A stretch of DNA of 64,000 bases from Rhodospirillaceae bacterium (GCA_002722095.1 PBKG01000007.1:9457-73456), one strand, 5' to 3'. Positions 18,868 to 28,354 are shown, counted from the first letter of the stretch. The notes: generated by a model from the letters alone, not told the origin. Program-made: numbers and translations.

Positions 18868-20430
18868 CTATATCATCATTTCCGTCGGCCGCTTGGCGCG
18901 AAGCCAAGTTACAACCATCAAACGCGTCACCATGATCGCGGTAAACATGGAAGTGATAATGCCGAAGGTAAGTGTGACCGCAAAACCTTGGACCGGTCCT
19001 GACCCGAAAGCATAAAGCAATACGGCGGCAATAAGAGTGGTCAGATTGGAATCGATAATCGTTACCAGTGCCCGGCTATAACCCGCCTCGACGGCATTCA
19101 TTGGTGTACGACCGGATAGCAGCTCCTCACGTATTCGCTCGAAGATCAAGACATTCGCATCCACCGCCATGCCAACAGTAAGCACGATACCGGCTATACC
19201 CGGTAAGGTCAGCGTTGCCTGTAGCGCAGAGAGTAAGGCGACCAACAGACCCACGTTAACGAACAGCGCTACATCCGCCATTATTCCGAAGCGGCCATAA
19301 ACCACGACCATAAAGATCAGCACCAACACAAAGCCAATGATACTCGCCGTTTTACCGGCTTCGATCGCATCGCGACCGAGGCCCGGCCCCACACTCCGTT
19401 CCTCAAGGAACGTCACGCCGGCGGGCAACGCACCGACACGGATCAGCAATGCAAGATTTTGCGCTTCTTTGATCGTGAAATTGCCGGAAATTACGCCATT
19501 ACCCTGACAAATAGGTTCGTTGATGACAGGCGCGCTGATAACTTTACTGTCGAGAATAATGGCGAGCTGGCGATTGACGTTTTCGCGGCTGGCCCGGCAA
19601 AACCTGCGCGCGCCCACCGTGTCGAAACGGAAACTCACTGCCGGACGATTTTCGTGATAAGTGGCGGCAGCATCGGTCACATGTTCGCCACCAACGCGAA
19701 CCCGCTTCTCGACCGTATAACAAATCGGTGCGCCACCTTCGGCAGTGTCGTCCGATCGCAAAATTTGCGTTCCACCCCGAGCTCGCTTAGGCGCCTCGGT
19801 GCAAAGCTGCATTCGATTTACTTTTTGGATAGTCAGTTTGGCTGGTTTGAAACGTTCCTTTATCGTCTCGTCGCCACCCGGTACCTGTACCAAAATTCTT
19901 TTTTCGCCCTGTCGTTGGATCGCCGCATCCAACGTGCCGTCGGGATCGACACGAATTCGAATAATCTCGACGGTTCGATTTAAAATATCTTCTTTCTGAT
20001 CGATGCGGAATTGCTGCGAATAGGAAATCTCAAAAGCGCCGTTATCGTCGACATCGAATTCCAGATTCCCCACATTCTCACGGAGCCGCTCGCGAACGGC
20101 GTCGATTTTGTTGGGATCATTGAGCTTGAACAGAACGCTGTTGCCGCGAATGGCTATCCCGGAACTGCGTGCCTTTGCAGCGCGTAAAGCAATCCGTACC
20201 GTCGATTTTAGATTTTCCATCTGTTGCTTGAAGACGGAGTCCACATCGACATCCATCAGCAGATGCAACCCACCTCTAAGATCAAGGCCGAGATTCATCC
20301 TCTTTCCCGGTAGCCAATCGCTACCAAGATCGAATGTGCCTTCCTTGAAAAAATTGGGCAGCGAATACAGAACGCCCAACCCGCAAACCACTAGGATCAG
20401 AACTTTTTTCCAGGTTGGGAACTTCAGCAT
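18868..20430 (-). CDS. secD: protein translocase subunit SecD
   Basis: A 520-residue SecD. Seen: the first helix, then LGLDLRGGLHLLMDVD (the conserved D1 signature), a large periplasmic domain, and the C-terminal six-helix block with GMAVDANVLIFERIREEL. The N terminus MLKFPTWKKVLILVVCGLGVLYSLPN is the standard SecD form. It is followed by secF and preceded by yajC, 24 bases away. Confidence 0.97.
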   Translation of the reverse strand: MLKFPTWKKVLILVVCGLGVLYSLPNFFKEGTFDLGSDWLPGKRMNLGLDLRGGLHLLMDVDVDSVFKQQMENLKSTVRIALRAAKARSSGIAIRGNSVLFKLNDPNKIDAVRERLRENVGNLEFDVDDNGAFEISYSQQFRIDQKEDILNRTVEIIRIRVDPDGTLDAAIQRQGEKRILVQVPGGDETIKERFKPAKLTIQKVNRMQLCTEAPKRARGGTQILRSDDTAEGGAPICYTVEKRVRVGGEHVTDAAATYHENRPAVSFRFDTVGARRFCRASRENVNRQLAIILDSKVISAPVINEPICQGNGVISGNFTIKEAQNLALLIRVGALPAGVTFLEERSVGPGLGRDAIEAGKTASIIGFVLVLIFMVVVYGRFGIMADVALFVNVGLLVALLSALQATLTLPGIAGIVLTVGMAVDANVLIFERIREELLSGRTPMNAVEAGYSRALVTIIDSNLTTLIAAVLLYAFGSGPVQGFAVTLTFGIITSMFTAIMVTRLMVVTWLRAKRPTEMMI

Positions 20431-20454
20431 AGAACGGTCAGCGCGAAACCGCGC

Positions 20455-20796
20455 TTATTTCTTGTCCGAATCGTTTGCAGGCTGGGTCTTGGAAACCACT
20501 TCGGAGATCGTGCCACGCGCGACACGAATTCGTACCCCATCGGCAATCTCCACTGCGACTTCCGCTTCGTTCACTACTTTCGAAACGGTACCGTAGATAC
20601 CCCCCGCAGTGACAATCTTATCGCCTCGCCGCAACGCACCAATCATTTCACGATGCGCCTTCACCTTTTTTTGCTGTGGCCGAATCATCAGGAAATAAAA
20701 CACACCGAAAATCAGAACCATCATGATGATGGTCTGCATCAGGCCACCGCCGCCGCCGGCTCCGCCGCTTTGCGCCCATGCGGTTGAAATCAACAT
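20455..20796 (-). CDS. yajC: preprotein translocase accessory protein YajC
   Basis: A 113-residue small membrane protein. Seen: one transmembrane helix (IIMMVLIFGVFYFLMIRP) followed by the family block QQKKVKAHREMIGALRRGDKIVTAGG. It associates with SecDF. First gene of the yajC-secD-secF-Mth938 operon; its promoter should lie in the 204 bases before the divergent DUF815 gene, where I see no clear elements. Confidence 0.96.
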   Translation of the reverse strand: MLISTAWAQSGGAGGGGGLMQTIIMMVLIFGVFYFLMIRPQQKKVKAHREMIGALRRGDKIVTAGGIYGTVSKVVNEAEVAVEIADGVRIRVARGTISEVVSKTQPANDSDKK

Positions 20797-21000
20797 CTAA
20801 TTCTCCTCACCCTGTGGCCTGTAGGCCGGATCATGGCCATCTGGCCAAACGATGCGCGACTATACCCGTACCGGCGGTAATTTCAATTCGGAACGGTATC
20901 CTCCTGACTGCAGAACATATGGTGACAGGTGAAAGGGAAACAATAGCGTTTCAACAAAAGACCGTGATAGGGTCCCCGGCGCCAAAATGAGAGAAAAAGA

Positions 21001-21870
21001 ATGGGCACCGAAAACCAAACCAACGAATTATTGGCACGGATTGCGACCGCGCTGGAAAACCTTACGCCGGCCGCTAAACCGGTCAACGATCTAGAGGTGG
21101 CGGATGCCTATGTCTGGCAGGCTGAAGCTGGCTGGCTCGAACCGGTCGAAAACGTAAACCGAATAGAAATCAGCCTCCTCAAAGGGATAGATCGGCAAAT
21201 TGATACATTGCTCGAAAATACCCAGCGGTTTGCGCAAGGGTTGCCGGCCAACAATGCGCTACTTTGGGGTGCCCGGGGAACCGGTAAAAGCTCACTGGTC
21301 AAGGCGGCGCATGCCGAAGTCAATCGCACGATCAAGAAAAAGGCTGATCGTCTGGCATTGATCGAAATTCACCGCGAGGATATCCCCAGCCTACCCCAAC
21401 TGCTCTCGGTTCTGCGCAAGACAGCGCGGCCGTGCCTGGTCTTTTGCGACGATTTGTCTTTCGACGGCCAGGACGCCAGCTATAAATCCCTAAAAGCGCT
21501 GCTCGAAGGCGGTATCGAAGGGCGACCGAAGAATGTCGTGTTCTACGCAACCTCAAACCGCCGCCATCTGCTACCCCGTGACATGATGGAAAACGAACGC
21601 TCAACTGCAATTAATCCCTCCGAGGCCGTCGAGGAAAAAGTATCTCTCTCGGACCGGTTCGGGCTCTGGCTCGGCTTCCATAACTGCGATCAGGATACCT
21701 ATTTCGCCATCGTCGGTGCCTATATCGAGCGATACGGCCTCGAAGCCGACGAAGAAACCTGGAAGGCCGAAGCGAAAGAATGGACCGTCACGCGGGGGTC
21801 TCGGTCCGGACGGGTGGCGTGGCAGTATATCCAGGATTTAGCCGGCAGGTTGGGCAAAGCGATCGACTGA
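21001..21870 (+). CDS. DUF815-family ATPase
   Basis: A 289-residue P-loop ATPase of the DUF815 family, related to AAA+ proteins. Seen: Walker A GARGTGKSS at residues 90-98, Walker B CLVFCDDLSF, and a sensor-like VVFYATSNRRHLLPR. The N terminus is a short helical region. The cellular role is unknown; this family often sits near sec/tat export and envelope genes in Alphaproteobacteria, as here. It is divergent from yajC and converges on the nlpD-like gene. Confidence 0.9.
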   Translation: MGTENQTNELLARIATALENLTPAAKPVNDLEVADAYVWQAEAGWLEPVENVNRIEISLLKGIDRQIDTLLENTQRFAQGLPANNALLWGARGTGKSSLVKAAHAEVNRTIKKKADRLALIEIHREDIPSLPQLLSVLRKTARPCLVFCDDLSFDGQDASYKSLKALLEGGIEGRPKNVVFYATSNRRHLLPRDMMENERSTAINPSEAVEEKVSLSDRFGLWLGFHNCDQDTYFAIVGAYIERYGLEADEETWKAEAKEWTVTRGSRSGRVAWQYIQDLAGRLGKAID

Positions 21871-21878
21871 CCGCCGGG

Positions 21879-22823
21879 TCAGCGTGATGCGGTCCTCCGC
21901 ACCAGGTGGCGCAGCGGATTAACCGGTCGGCGCCCTTTACGAATTTCGAAATGAAGTTGAGGACGGGCCACGGCCCCGGTCTTACCGACCTTGGCGATAA
22001 TTTGCCCTCGGCGGACTTTTTGGCCGCGTTTCACCAACACCACCGAATTATGGGCATAGGCAGTTACGAAATTGCCCGAGTGTTTGATCAGAATGAGATT
22101 GCCAAATCCCGCAAGCTCGTTTCCCCCATAGGCAACGACACCGGTACCCGCGGCCCGCACAGGCGCGCCGGCAGCGGCAGCGATATTCAGCCCATCGTTG
22201 TAGAGCCCGCCTTTTTTCTTGCCGAATTTCGAAATTACCTTGCCGCGTACCGGCCATAGGAAACGCGAGGACGTACGAGGCGGAGCCTTGAGTTCGGGAG
22301 CTTTCGCGACCCTTTTCTTACGTTTGCTCTTTTTTTTCGAACTTCGCTTGCTGCGCTTCTTAGCCTGCTTCTTTTTTCGCTTCTTCTTTGAGGCTTTCGA
22401 AGCCAGCTGGGGAGCGCCGGGAAGACGCAGTTTTTGCCCAACAGCAATACGGTAAGGCGCGCGAATACGGTTGGTGCGCGCTAACGAGCTCACCGAAACA
22501 TTGTATTGCCGCGAAATCGAATAGAGCGTGTCGCCCTTGCGAACGATATGCGAAGCGGGCCGGGTTCGGCCGGGAATTTCTAATCGATCACCAATTTGAA
22601 GCCGATAAGGCGGCCGGAGACCATTGGTTTCGATGATATCGCGGATACGAACACCGAACTTCTTTGAAATTGCGTAGACGCTGTCGCCCCGGCTAACCGT
22701 ATAGGACTGTGCATCGCTCGAAATGGCCGATGGGCCGACGCGATCGGGCGTCGAACGACAGCCGGCTGCTACCAGCAAAACCAGCCCGATCAACATCGTC
22801 CAACGGATCGTCCTTCGCATCAT
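21879..22823 (-). CDS. NlpD-like LysM / degenerate M23 lipoprotein
   Basis: A 314-residue outer-membrane lipoprotein. Seen: signal peptide with lipobox VAAGC, two LysM domains (YTVSRGDSVYAISKKFGV and HIVRKGDTLYSISRQYNV), an extremely Lys/Arg-rich linker of about 35 residues, and a C-terminal LytM (M23) domain. The metal ligands HxxxD are replaced (NDGLN) while AYAHN and LHFEIR remain, so it is probably an amidase activator (NlpD/EnvC type) rather than a hydrolase. The start at 22823 (ATG with GAGG upstream) is preferred to GTG at 22844, which abuts the pcm stop. Last gene of serS-surE-pcm-nlpD. Confidence 0.9.
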   Translation of the reverse strand: MMRRTIRWTMLIGLVLLVAAGCRSTPDRVGPSAISSDAQSYTVSRGDSVYAISKKFGVRIRDIIETNGLRPPYRLQIGDRLEIPGRTRPASHIVRKGDTLYSISRQYNVSVSSLARTNRIRAPYRIAVGQKLRLPGAPQLASKASKKKRKKKQAKKRSKRSSKKKSKRKKRVAKAPELKAPPRTSSRFLWPVRGKVISKFGKKKGGLYNDGLNIAAAAGAPVRAAGTGVVAYGGNELAGFGNLILIKHSGNFVTAYAHNSVVLVKRGQKVRRGQIIAKVGKTGAVARPQLHFEIRKGRRPVNPLRHLVRRTASR

Positions 22824-22844
22824 CTCAGCCTCAAACCGTCTCAC

Positions 22845-23507
22845 CTATCCCGCAAACATCGCTTCTTCGTCGGGTAGACCTTCGACCAACGGCAGAAACC
22901 GCACGTCGAACAATTCGGTTGTCTCGATACCGTTCTCCGTACGCTCCAGACGGAGCACCTTTTGACTCCCGTGCTCCGGGCCCACCGGCGCCACCATTAC
23001 GCCACCGACGGCCAATTGATCGGCAAGAGCAGCAGGCACTTCGGGAGCGGCGGCGGCAACGATTATGCGGTCGAAGGGTGCTTGTGCGGGCCAACCCTCG
23101 TTCCCGTCCCCCGCTTGCGCAGTGATATTAAACCGTTTCATGGCGTTGAGCCTTGCCTCCGCCTCGGCCAGCAAGGGTGCATGGCGTTCGATCGTGTAGA
23201 CCCGGCGGAACAGTTGCGAAAGGATGGCGGTTTGAAAGCCCGACCCCGTCCCGATTTCCAACACCTTTAGCCTTTTACCAACACCCAGGGCGGCAACCAT
23301 TCGTGCAACAACGTTAGGATCGCTGATCGTCTGGCCAAGGCCTATCGGTAACGCCGTCTCATCATAGGAACGGTCGCGAAAGGTATCCGGTACAAATGCG
23401 TCGCGCGGCACGAGTTCGAATGCCGCAAGAATTTCCGGATCCGTCACGCCTGCTTGGCGTAGCGTCATAATCAATCGTATGCGCTGAGTAGCTAAGGTCC
23501 CCTCGAT
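22845..23507 (-). CDS. pcm: protein-L-isoaspartate O-methyltransferase, probable AUC start
   Basis: Pcm repairs isoaspartyl residues with S-adenosylmethionine. Seen: LPIGLGQTISDPNVVA (the GQTIS motif), SAM motif VLEIGTGSGFQTAILS, and IIVAAAAPEVPAAL. The first canonical in-frame codons are TTG 23474 and ATG 23468, but family-like coding (EGTLATQRIRLIM) runs further upstream and neither has a ribosome site. An AAGGAGAG site at 23513-23520 sits 7 bases before an in-frame ATC at 23507, giving 220 residues. The surE stop lies in the same frame 36 bases upstream. The extent from 23474 onward is certain; the N terminus is an inference. Confidence 0.82.
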   Translation of the reverse strand: MEGTLATQRIRLIMTLRQAGVTDPEILAAFELVPRDAFVPDTFRDRSYDETALPIGLGQTISDPNVVARMVAALGVGKRLKVLEIGTGSGFQTAILSQLFRRVYTIERHAPLLAEAEARLNAMKRFNITAQAGDGNEGWPAQAPFDRIIVAAAAPEVPAALADQLAVGGVMVAPVGPEHGSQKVLRLERTENGIETTELFDVRFLPLVEGLPDEEAMFAG

Positions 23508-23512
23508 TTCAA

Positions 23513-23520
23513 CTCTCCTT
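23513..23520 (-). promoter_or_regulatory. strong ribosome site preceding an in-frame ATC
   Basis: Minus-strand AAGGAGAG, the best Shine-Dalgarno in the surE-pcm junction. The only start codon at proper spacing in another frame is a TTG that hits TAG after six codons. In the pcm frame the codon at the right spacing is ATC. Confidence 0.7.
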
Positions 23521-23543
23521 ACTTCCCCTCGATCCCGCCATTG

Positions 23544-24329
23544 CTAGCGGAATAAGGATTTGAAATCGCCGAGCGAGCCCGCATGCGTCAAATCCACATG
23601 CAACGGCGTCACCGCAATATCGCCGCGCGCCACCGCCTTGTGATCCGCGTCTCCACGGCTGGCGGTTTTTCCGCACTGAGGTGTCCCAATCAGATAATAG
23701 CCTTTTTCGCGCGGATCGGGGACCCGAAGAATCTCGTAGCCCGAGCTTCGCCGCCCCTGCTTGACGGCGACCGTGCCCGAAACTTCCTCTTCAGGACAGT
23801 CCGGAAAATTTACATTGATAAAGACATCGCGTTTCCAGGAAATCGACAAAACCCGGCGAATCACCCCCGGAGCAAACCTCTTTGCTACATTCCACCGCGC
23901 ACGGCGGCCATATGGTACTTCTTGGCTAAGCGCTATCGCCGGGAAGCCCAGCAATGCAGCTTCCATGGCTGCCGCGACGGTGCCCGAGTAGGTTACATCT
24001 TCTGCGATATTGCAGCCGCGATTGACGCCAGACAGCACAAGATCGGGCGGGATTTCCTTCATCAATTCGCTGATCGCCATCAACACACAATCGGTCGGGC
24101 TGCCGCTCACCGCATAGCGCCGACGTCCGGTCTTTACCGCGCGTATAGTGCCTTGCAGGGTCAACGAATGACCGGCGCCGCTTTGCTCGGTTTCCGGCGC
24201 AACAACCCAAATATCGTCGCTTAACTCCTTGGCTATCCGCTCTAATGCCTTCAATCCCGGCGCCCGAATACCGTCATCATTGACGAGCAGAATTCGTTTG
24301 CCACGGGGATCGAAAGGAGGTGTCGCCAT
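23544..24329 (-). CDS. surE: 5'/3'-nucleotidase SurE
   Basis: A 261-residue SurE, a metal-dependent nucleoside monophosphate phosphatase. Seen: the N-terminal metal site ILLVNDDGIRAPG, and SGVNRGCNIAEDVTYSGTVAAAMEA, the family core, with the conserved VSGSPTDCV. It starts at the base after the serS stop (24330), so the two are co-translated. The pcm gene follows, the usual surE-pcm pairing linked to stationary-phase survival and protein repair. Confidence 0.96.
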   Translation of the reverse strand: MATPPFDPRGKRILLVNDDGIRAPGLKALERIAKELSDDIWVVAPETEQSGAGHSLTLQGTIRAVKTGRRRYAVSGSPTDCVLMAISELMKEIPPDLVLSGVNRGCNIAEDVTYSGTVAAAMEAALLGFPAIALSQEVPYGRRARWNVAKRFAPGVIRRVLSISWKRDVFINVNFPDCPEEEVSGTVAVKQGRRSSGYEILRVPDPREKGYYLIGTPQCGKTASRGDADHKAVARGDIAVTPLHVDLTHAGSLGDFKSLFR

Positions 24330-25604
24330 TTACTGGTCTTTACCGATTTTAGTGGCGCCGCTGAGATAGGGCCGCAGCACCTCGGGTACGGTGATGGAAC
24401 CGTCCTCGTTCTGATAATTCTCGAGCACCGCAATCAGGGTGCGGCCAATGGCAAGACCGGACCCATTCAGCGTGTGGACGAACTGGGTCCCTTTGTCCCC
24501 GGCGGCCTTGAATCGCGCGCTCATACGCCGAGCTTGAAAATCTCGGCAATTGGAGCAACTCGAAATTTCGCGATAGGTGCCCTGGCCTGGCAGCCAGACT
24601 TCGATGTCATAGGTTTTGGCTGCCCCAAATCCCATATCGCCGGTAGACAAGGTCATCACCCGATAGGCAAGCCCGAGGCGTTTCAGCACCTCTTCGGCAC
24701 AGCCTGTCATGCGTTCGAGTTCCGCGTCGGACTCATCCGGCCCGACGATACTGACCATTTCCACCTTACTGAACTGGTGCTGGCGCAACATGCCACGCGT
24801 ATCTTTTCCGGCGGCTCCCGCCTCGGACCGGAAACACGGCGTCCAAGCGGTCACGCGAATTGGTAGCTCCTTGGCGTCAGTAATTTGTCCTGCAACTAAA
24901 TTGGTCAGCGGCACTTCGGCTGTTGGGATCAACCAGTGATCCCCTTCGGTTTTGTACAAATCCTCGGCAAATTTCGGTAATTGCCCGGTGCCATAAAGCG
25001 CATGCTCCCGCACCAATACCGGCAAGGACATTTCCGTATAACCGAACTCACCGCAATGCAGATCCAGCATAAAACTGGCAAGCGCACGATCGAGCCTCGC
25101 CAACGCACCTTTCAAAATAACGAACCGCGAACCGGACAATGCGGCAGCGGTCTCGAAATCCATCAGGTCTAGGCCTTCGCCGAGATCGAAATGCTCCTTC
25201 GGCTCGGCTATTTCGGGTTTTTCGCCAACCTCCCGCTCAACCCGGTTGGCTGTTTCATCAAGACCGTCCGGCACATCCTCCGCCGGTAAATTCGGGATCA
25301 CTTCAAGCGTTGCCTTGAGCTCGGCGGCGGTTTCCTTTTCCGCCTCCTCGGCCGCGAGCATTTTGTCCTTGATCGCCGCGACTTCAGCCATAAGTTCATC
25401 GGCATCGCCGCCAGCCCGCTTGATTTGGCCTATTTCCTTCGACGCCTCGTTGCGGCGCTGCTGCAACGTCTGCATTTCGGTTTGCGCCGCGCGGCGCTTT
25501 TCGTCTAGCGCCAAAATGTCCGCAGATGCGGGAGGGAACTCTCGTCGAGCCAAAAGCGCATCGAATGCGTCCGGCTGTTCGCGAATGAAACGTATGTCGT
25601 GCAT
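24330..25604 (-). CDS. serS: seryl-tRNA synthetase
   Basis: A 424-residue class II synthetase. Seen: the N-terminal coiled-coil arm (residues about 30-110, rich in Glu/Lys/Arg), motif 1 region, [10 protein letters not shown], motif 2 [28 protein letters not shown], and motif 3 [17 protein letters not shown]. The length is standard. It lies 69 bases after tatC and is directly followed by surE. Confidence 0.98.
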   Translation of the reverse strand: MHDIRFIREQPDAFDALLARREFPPASADILALDEKRRAAQTEMQTLQQRRNEASKEIGQIKRAGGDADELMAEVAAIKDKMLAAEEAEKETAAELKATLEVIPNLPAEDVPDGLDETANRVEREVGEKPEIAEPKEHFDLGEGLDLMDFETAAALSGSRFVILKGALARLDRALASFMLDLHCGEFGYTEMSLPVLVREHALYGTGQLPKFAEDLYKTEGDHWLIPTAEVPLTNLVAGQITDAKELPIRVTAWTPCFRSEAGAAGKDTRGMLRQHQFSKVEMVSIVGPDESDAELERMTGCAEEVLKRLGLAYRVMTLSTGDMGFGAAKTYDIEVWLPGQGTYREISSCSNCRDFQARRMSARFKAAGDKGTQFVHTLNGSGLAIGRTLIAVLENYQNEDGSITVPEVLRPYLSGATKIGKDQ

Positions 25605-25673
25605 GACGGTCGGTTCGATCTTTTCAGGTAAACTCTATATAGGCGACTATTTTGCCGATGGCGAGAATTGGCT

Positions 25674-26498
25674 TTATGCGGAACTGGATTTTCTGCGATC
25701 GAGCAGGACCGAACACCAGATCGAAATTTCGTAGAGAAAAATTATCGGGACTGCGAGCGCAACCTGACTTAGCGGATCGGGCGGCGTAAGGATTGCCGCG
25801 GCAATGAACGCAATCAGAATTGCATAGCGCCTCTTCTGTTTCAGCCAATCCACCGTGACGATTCCTGACCGGGTAAGTAACGTCAAAATTACCGGCAACT
25901 CGAAGCTGAGCCCGAATGCAAAAATCAATCGCATCACGAGAGAAAGATATTCGTTGACCTTGGGTTCGAGTTCGATCGCCACCTGCCCAGCCGTCGCGAC
26001 TTGCTCGAAACCCGCAAAAAACGCCCACGCCACAGGTAGGACCAGGTAATAGACGAAGGCACCGCCGGTGAAGAACAACAGAGGCGTCGCTATGAGAAAC
26101 GGAAGGAAGGCCTTCCGTTCATTCCGATAAAGGCCAGGGGCAACGAATTTCCAGATTTGATTGGCGATGACAGGGAATGCGACGAATGCACCAGCAAAAA
26201 AAGCCACCTTCACGTCAGTAAAGAACTTTTCGTGCATAGCGGTATAAATCAGCCGCTTGCCCGATTCTCCCTGCCAAAGATCGGCAAGGGGCGCGACGAG
26301 AAAATTGAAAATGGGCCCGGCGAAGTAAAAACAAACGAAAAAGCAAACCACCAAACCTGCAACCGCATAGAGCAACCTTTGGCGTAATTCCACCAAATGA
26401 TCGATCAGCGGCATTTTGGAATCTTCGAGATCGTCGAACTCATCGAATTCACCGACCTCTTCGCCATCCTCTGAAATGTCTTCGGGCCGCTCGCTCAT
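25674..26498 (-). CDS. tatC: Sec-independent translocase TatC
   Basis: A 274-residue TatC, the twin-arginine signal receptor. Seen: an acidic N-terminal extension of about 30 residues, then MPLIDHLVELRQRL (the conserved cytoplasmic motif) and six membrane helices, with FAFGLSFELPVILTLL and LTPPDPLSQVALAVPI. Overlaps tatB by four bases (ATGA type). Confidence 0.97.
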   Translation of the reverse strand: MSERPEDISEDGEEVGEFDEFDDLEDSKMPLIDHLVELRQRLLYAVAGLVVCFFVCFYFAGPIFNFLVAPLADLWQGESGKRLIYTAMHEKFFTDVKVAFFAGAFVAFPVIANQIWKFVAPGLYRNERKAFLPFLIATPLLFFTGGAFVYYLVLPVAWAFFAGFEQVATAGQVAIELEPKVNEYLSLVMRLIFAFGLSFELPVILTLLTRSGIVTVDWLKQKRRYAILIAFIAAAILTPPDPLSQVALAVPIIFLYEISIWCSVLLDRRKSSSA

Positions 26499-26848
26499 GT
26501 CGGCTCCTGTTTAGGAGGTGACTTGTCGGACTTTGGCTTGCTGCCATCCTCAAGGGTGCCTTTGATATCGTCGAGTTCCTCTTCCACATCCAAATGGCTT
26601 GCGATCGACTGCTCCACATCGCCCATCAAATTTTCAGGTGTGGTTTCGGCGAATTCTTTTTGGATTTCCTCCAGCTCGGCCTCGCGCGCCAAATCATCGA
26701 GCCCTGCCTGGAACTCCATCGCCATTTCGCGAATGCGGCGAATCCACATAGTCACCGTGCGGAGCACCCGCGGAAGCTCCTTGGGGCCAACCACCAAAAT
26801 GGTGATGACCGCGACGATCATGAGTTCAGGCCAGCCAATGTCGAACAT
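26495..26848 (-). CDS. tatB: Sec-independent translocase TatB
   Basis: A 117-residue TatB. Seen: MFDIGWPELMIVAVITILVVGPKELPRVLR, the single helix plus GPKELP hinge that separates TatB from TatA, an amphipathic helix, and an acidic disordered tail ending in a Pro/Lys segment. Between tatA (49 bases upstream) and tatC (overlapping). Confidence 0.96.
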   Translation of the reverse strand: MFDIGWPELMIVAVITILVVGPKELPRVLRTVTMWIRRIREMAMEFQAGLDDLAREAELEEIQKEFAETTPENLMGDVEQSIASHLDVEEELDDIKGTLEDGSKPKSDKSPPKQEPT

Positions 26849-26897
26849 CGCCGCCTCGTTTGGTTAGGGGGTGCCCGGTGTTAAGCGCGTGAGCAAT

Positions 26898-27140
26898 TTA
26901 TTCCTTGCTCGCTTTTTCACTCGATTCTTTGTCTTCACTAATTTCGGTCGCGGTGCCGTCGATGGTTTTGGCCTCCGTAGGGTCAGCCTTTTCCTTATCA
27001 TCGTCTTTGATATTCTTTTTAAAGTTCTTAAGGCCTTTACCGAAATCGCCCATGAGCTGCGAAATTTTCCCGCGGCCTCCAAAAAGGATCACGGCGATCG
27101 CGAGTACGATCAACCAATGCCAGATACTGAAGGTGCCCAT
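26898..27140 (-). CDS. tatA: Sec-independent translocase TatA
   Basis: An 80-residue TatA pore subunit. Seen: [25 protein letters not shown], the short helix and FG hinge, then a basic amphipathic helix [16 protein letters not shown] and an acidic tail. The longer open frame to 27203 is ignored: ATG 27140 has the family N terminus and a GGAGA site. First gene of tatABC; its own promoter is possible because an ABC-transporter gene stands upstream. Confidence 0.95.
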   Translation of the reverse strand: MGTFSIWHWLIVLAIAVILFGGRGKISQLMGDFGKGLKNFKKNIKDDDKEKADPTEAKTIDGTATEISEDKESSEKASKE

Positions 27141-27182
27141 CGAAATCTCCTCAAAGGCCGCCGCGTACGCAGCATCATTACC

Positions 27183-27215
27183 TAACCCGCCTGCCGGCTG
27201 CAATGTCGCGGGTTA
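27183..27215. promoter_or_regulatory. 8-bp inverted repeat between the ABC ATPase gene and tatA
   Basis: TAACCCGC (27183-27190) and GCGGGTTA (27208-27215) with a 17-base spacer that has its own CCGG core. It lies after the ABC stop at 27228 and before tatA. No U-run follows on the minus strand, so it may be a weak terminator, attenuator or binding site. Confidence 0.4.
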
Positions 27216-27227
27216 CCTTTAACTTAG

Positions 27228-28295
27228 TCAAACCGCTGGAAAGATAAAGGTTTGGTTGGGATCAAGTTCGAGCGCCAAGACCTCTTTCTCCTTAGGAAGG
27301 AAGCGCCCCGGCATACGCGAATGGAGATGAATTTCCTCATCGGTCTGCCGACAAGTACAAAGATGAACCAGGCTTGATCTCCCAAGCAAACGCGAAGCGA
27401 GCACCTCGGCCTGATATTTGGAACTCCCCTCGTCGGTGGGTACAAGTCGCACCGCTTCCGGGCGTATCAGGATATCGACCTCGGTTCCGTCGGCAATTTC
27501 CTTTGTTTCGAATATACCCACCACAGTCTCAACCGCACCGTTCTTCACGCGACCGGTAATATGATTAACGTCGCTGAAGAATTCGGCGACAAACCGGTTT
27601 ACCGGCGAGAAATAGAGATCGTCCGGCGGCCCTTCTTGCTGCAATGTCCCATCTCTGAGAACGACGATGCGATCACCCATGAACATTGCCTCTTCGGGAT
27701 CATGGGTTACCAACAACGTCGCGGCATCGCTTTGTTTTAGGACATGCAAAGTATCGTCGCGAATTTGGTCCCGCAGGCGGCTATCGAGACCGGAAAACGG
27801 CTCATCCAACAATAAGAGCTTCGGTTTCGGCGCCAAGGCGCGCGCGAGCGCAACCCGCTGCTGCTGACCACCTGATAATGCGTGCGGATAGCGTTCTGCC
27901 ATACGATCGATCCCGACCATATCGACAACATTGGCAACGACTTCCTCTTTCTTTGCCCGGGACAAGTTGTCGAGGCCAAAGGCGACGTTCTCCGAAACGG
28001 TCATATGCGGGAACAAAGCGTATTCTTGAAACACCAGCCCTACGTCGCGCTCTTCGGGCGGAAGGTGAAACCCATTACCGGACCCAACCACGCGACCCGC
28101 CAACCGGACTTCGCCCTGCTGAAGCACTTCTAACCCTGCGGCAAGTCGCAACATCGTTGTCTTGCCGCAGCCTGATGGGCCAAGCAAACAGACCACTTCG
28201 CCGGGAGCAAGCGAAAGCGAGACACCGTTAACGGCTACGGTCTCGCCAAACCGATGGCTTACTTCACTGAATTCCAATGCTGCGTCGGACGGCAT
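27228..28295 (-). CDS. iron/polyamine-type ABC transporter ATP-binding protein (FbpC/PotA-like)
   Basis: A 355-residue ABC ATPase. Seen: Walker A GPSGCGKTT at residues 39-47, Q-loop VFQEYALFPHMTV, signature LSGGQQQR, Walker B LLLLDEPFSGLD, and a C-terminal TOBE-like beta domain of about 110 residues. Among importers it looks closest to FbpC (ferric) and PotA/CysA-type ATPases. No permease or binding-protein gene is adjacent, so partners must be elsewhere. A Fur-like sequence lies 41 bases before the start, supporting an iron role. It interrupts the otherwise conserved scpAB-tatABC order. Confidence 0.9.
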   Translation of the reverse strand: MPSDAALEFSEVSHRFGETVAVNGVSLSLAPGEVVCLLGPSGCGKTTMLRLAAGLEVLQQGEVRLAGRVVGSGNGFHLPPEERDVGLVFQEYALFPHMTVSENVAFGLDNLSRAKKEEVVANVVDMVGIDRMAERYPHALSGGQQQRVALARALAPKPKLLLLDEPFSGLDSRLRDQIRDDTLHVLKQSDAATLLVTHDPEEAMFMGDRIVVLRDGTLQQEGPPDDLYFSPVNRFVAEFFSDVNHITGRVKNGAVETVVGIFETKEIADGTEVDILIRPEAVRLVPTDEGSSKYQAEVLASRLLGRSSLVHLCTCRQTDEEIHLHSRMPGRFLPKEKEVLALELDPNQTFIFPAV

Positions 28296-28335
28296 TCACG
28301 ATCTCCGACCGGTTAATTGGGCGCGTAGATGTACT

Positions 28336-28354
28336 GAGAATAATTAGCATTAGC
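28336..28354 (-). promoter_or_regulatory. Fur-box-like operator upstream of the ABC ATPase
   Basis: On the minus strand the sequence is GCTAATGCTAATTATTCTC, three hexamer-like units. It matches the classic 19-base Fur consensus GATAATGATAATCATTATC at 15 positions by eye. It sits 41 bases before the start codon, in the 86-base scpB-ABC gap, where it would cover a promoter. Confidence 0.6.
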
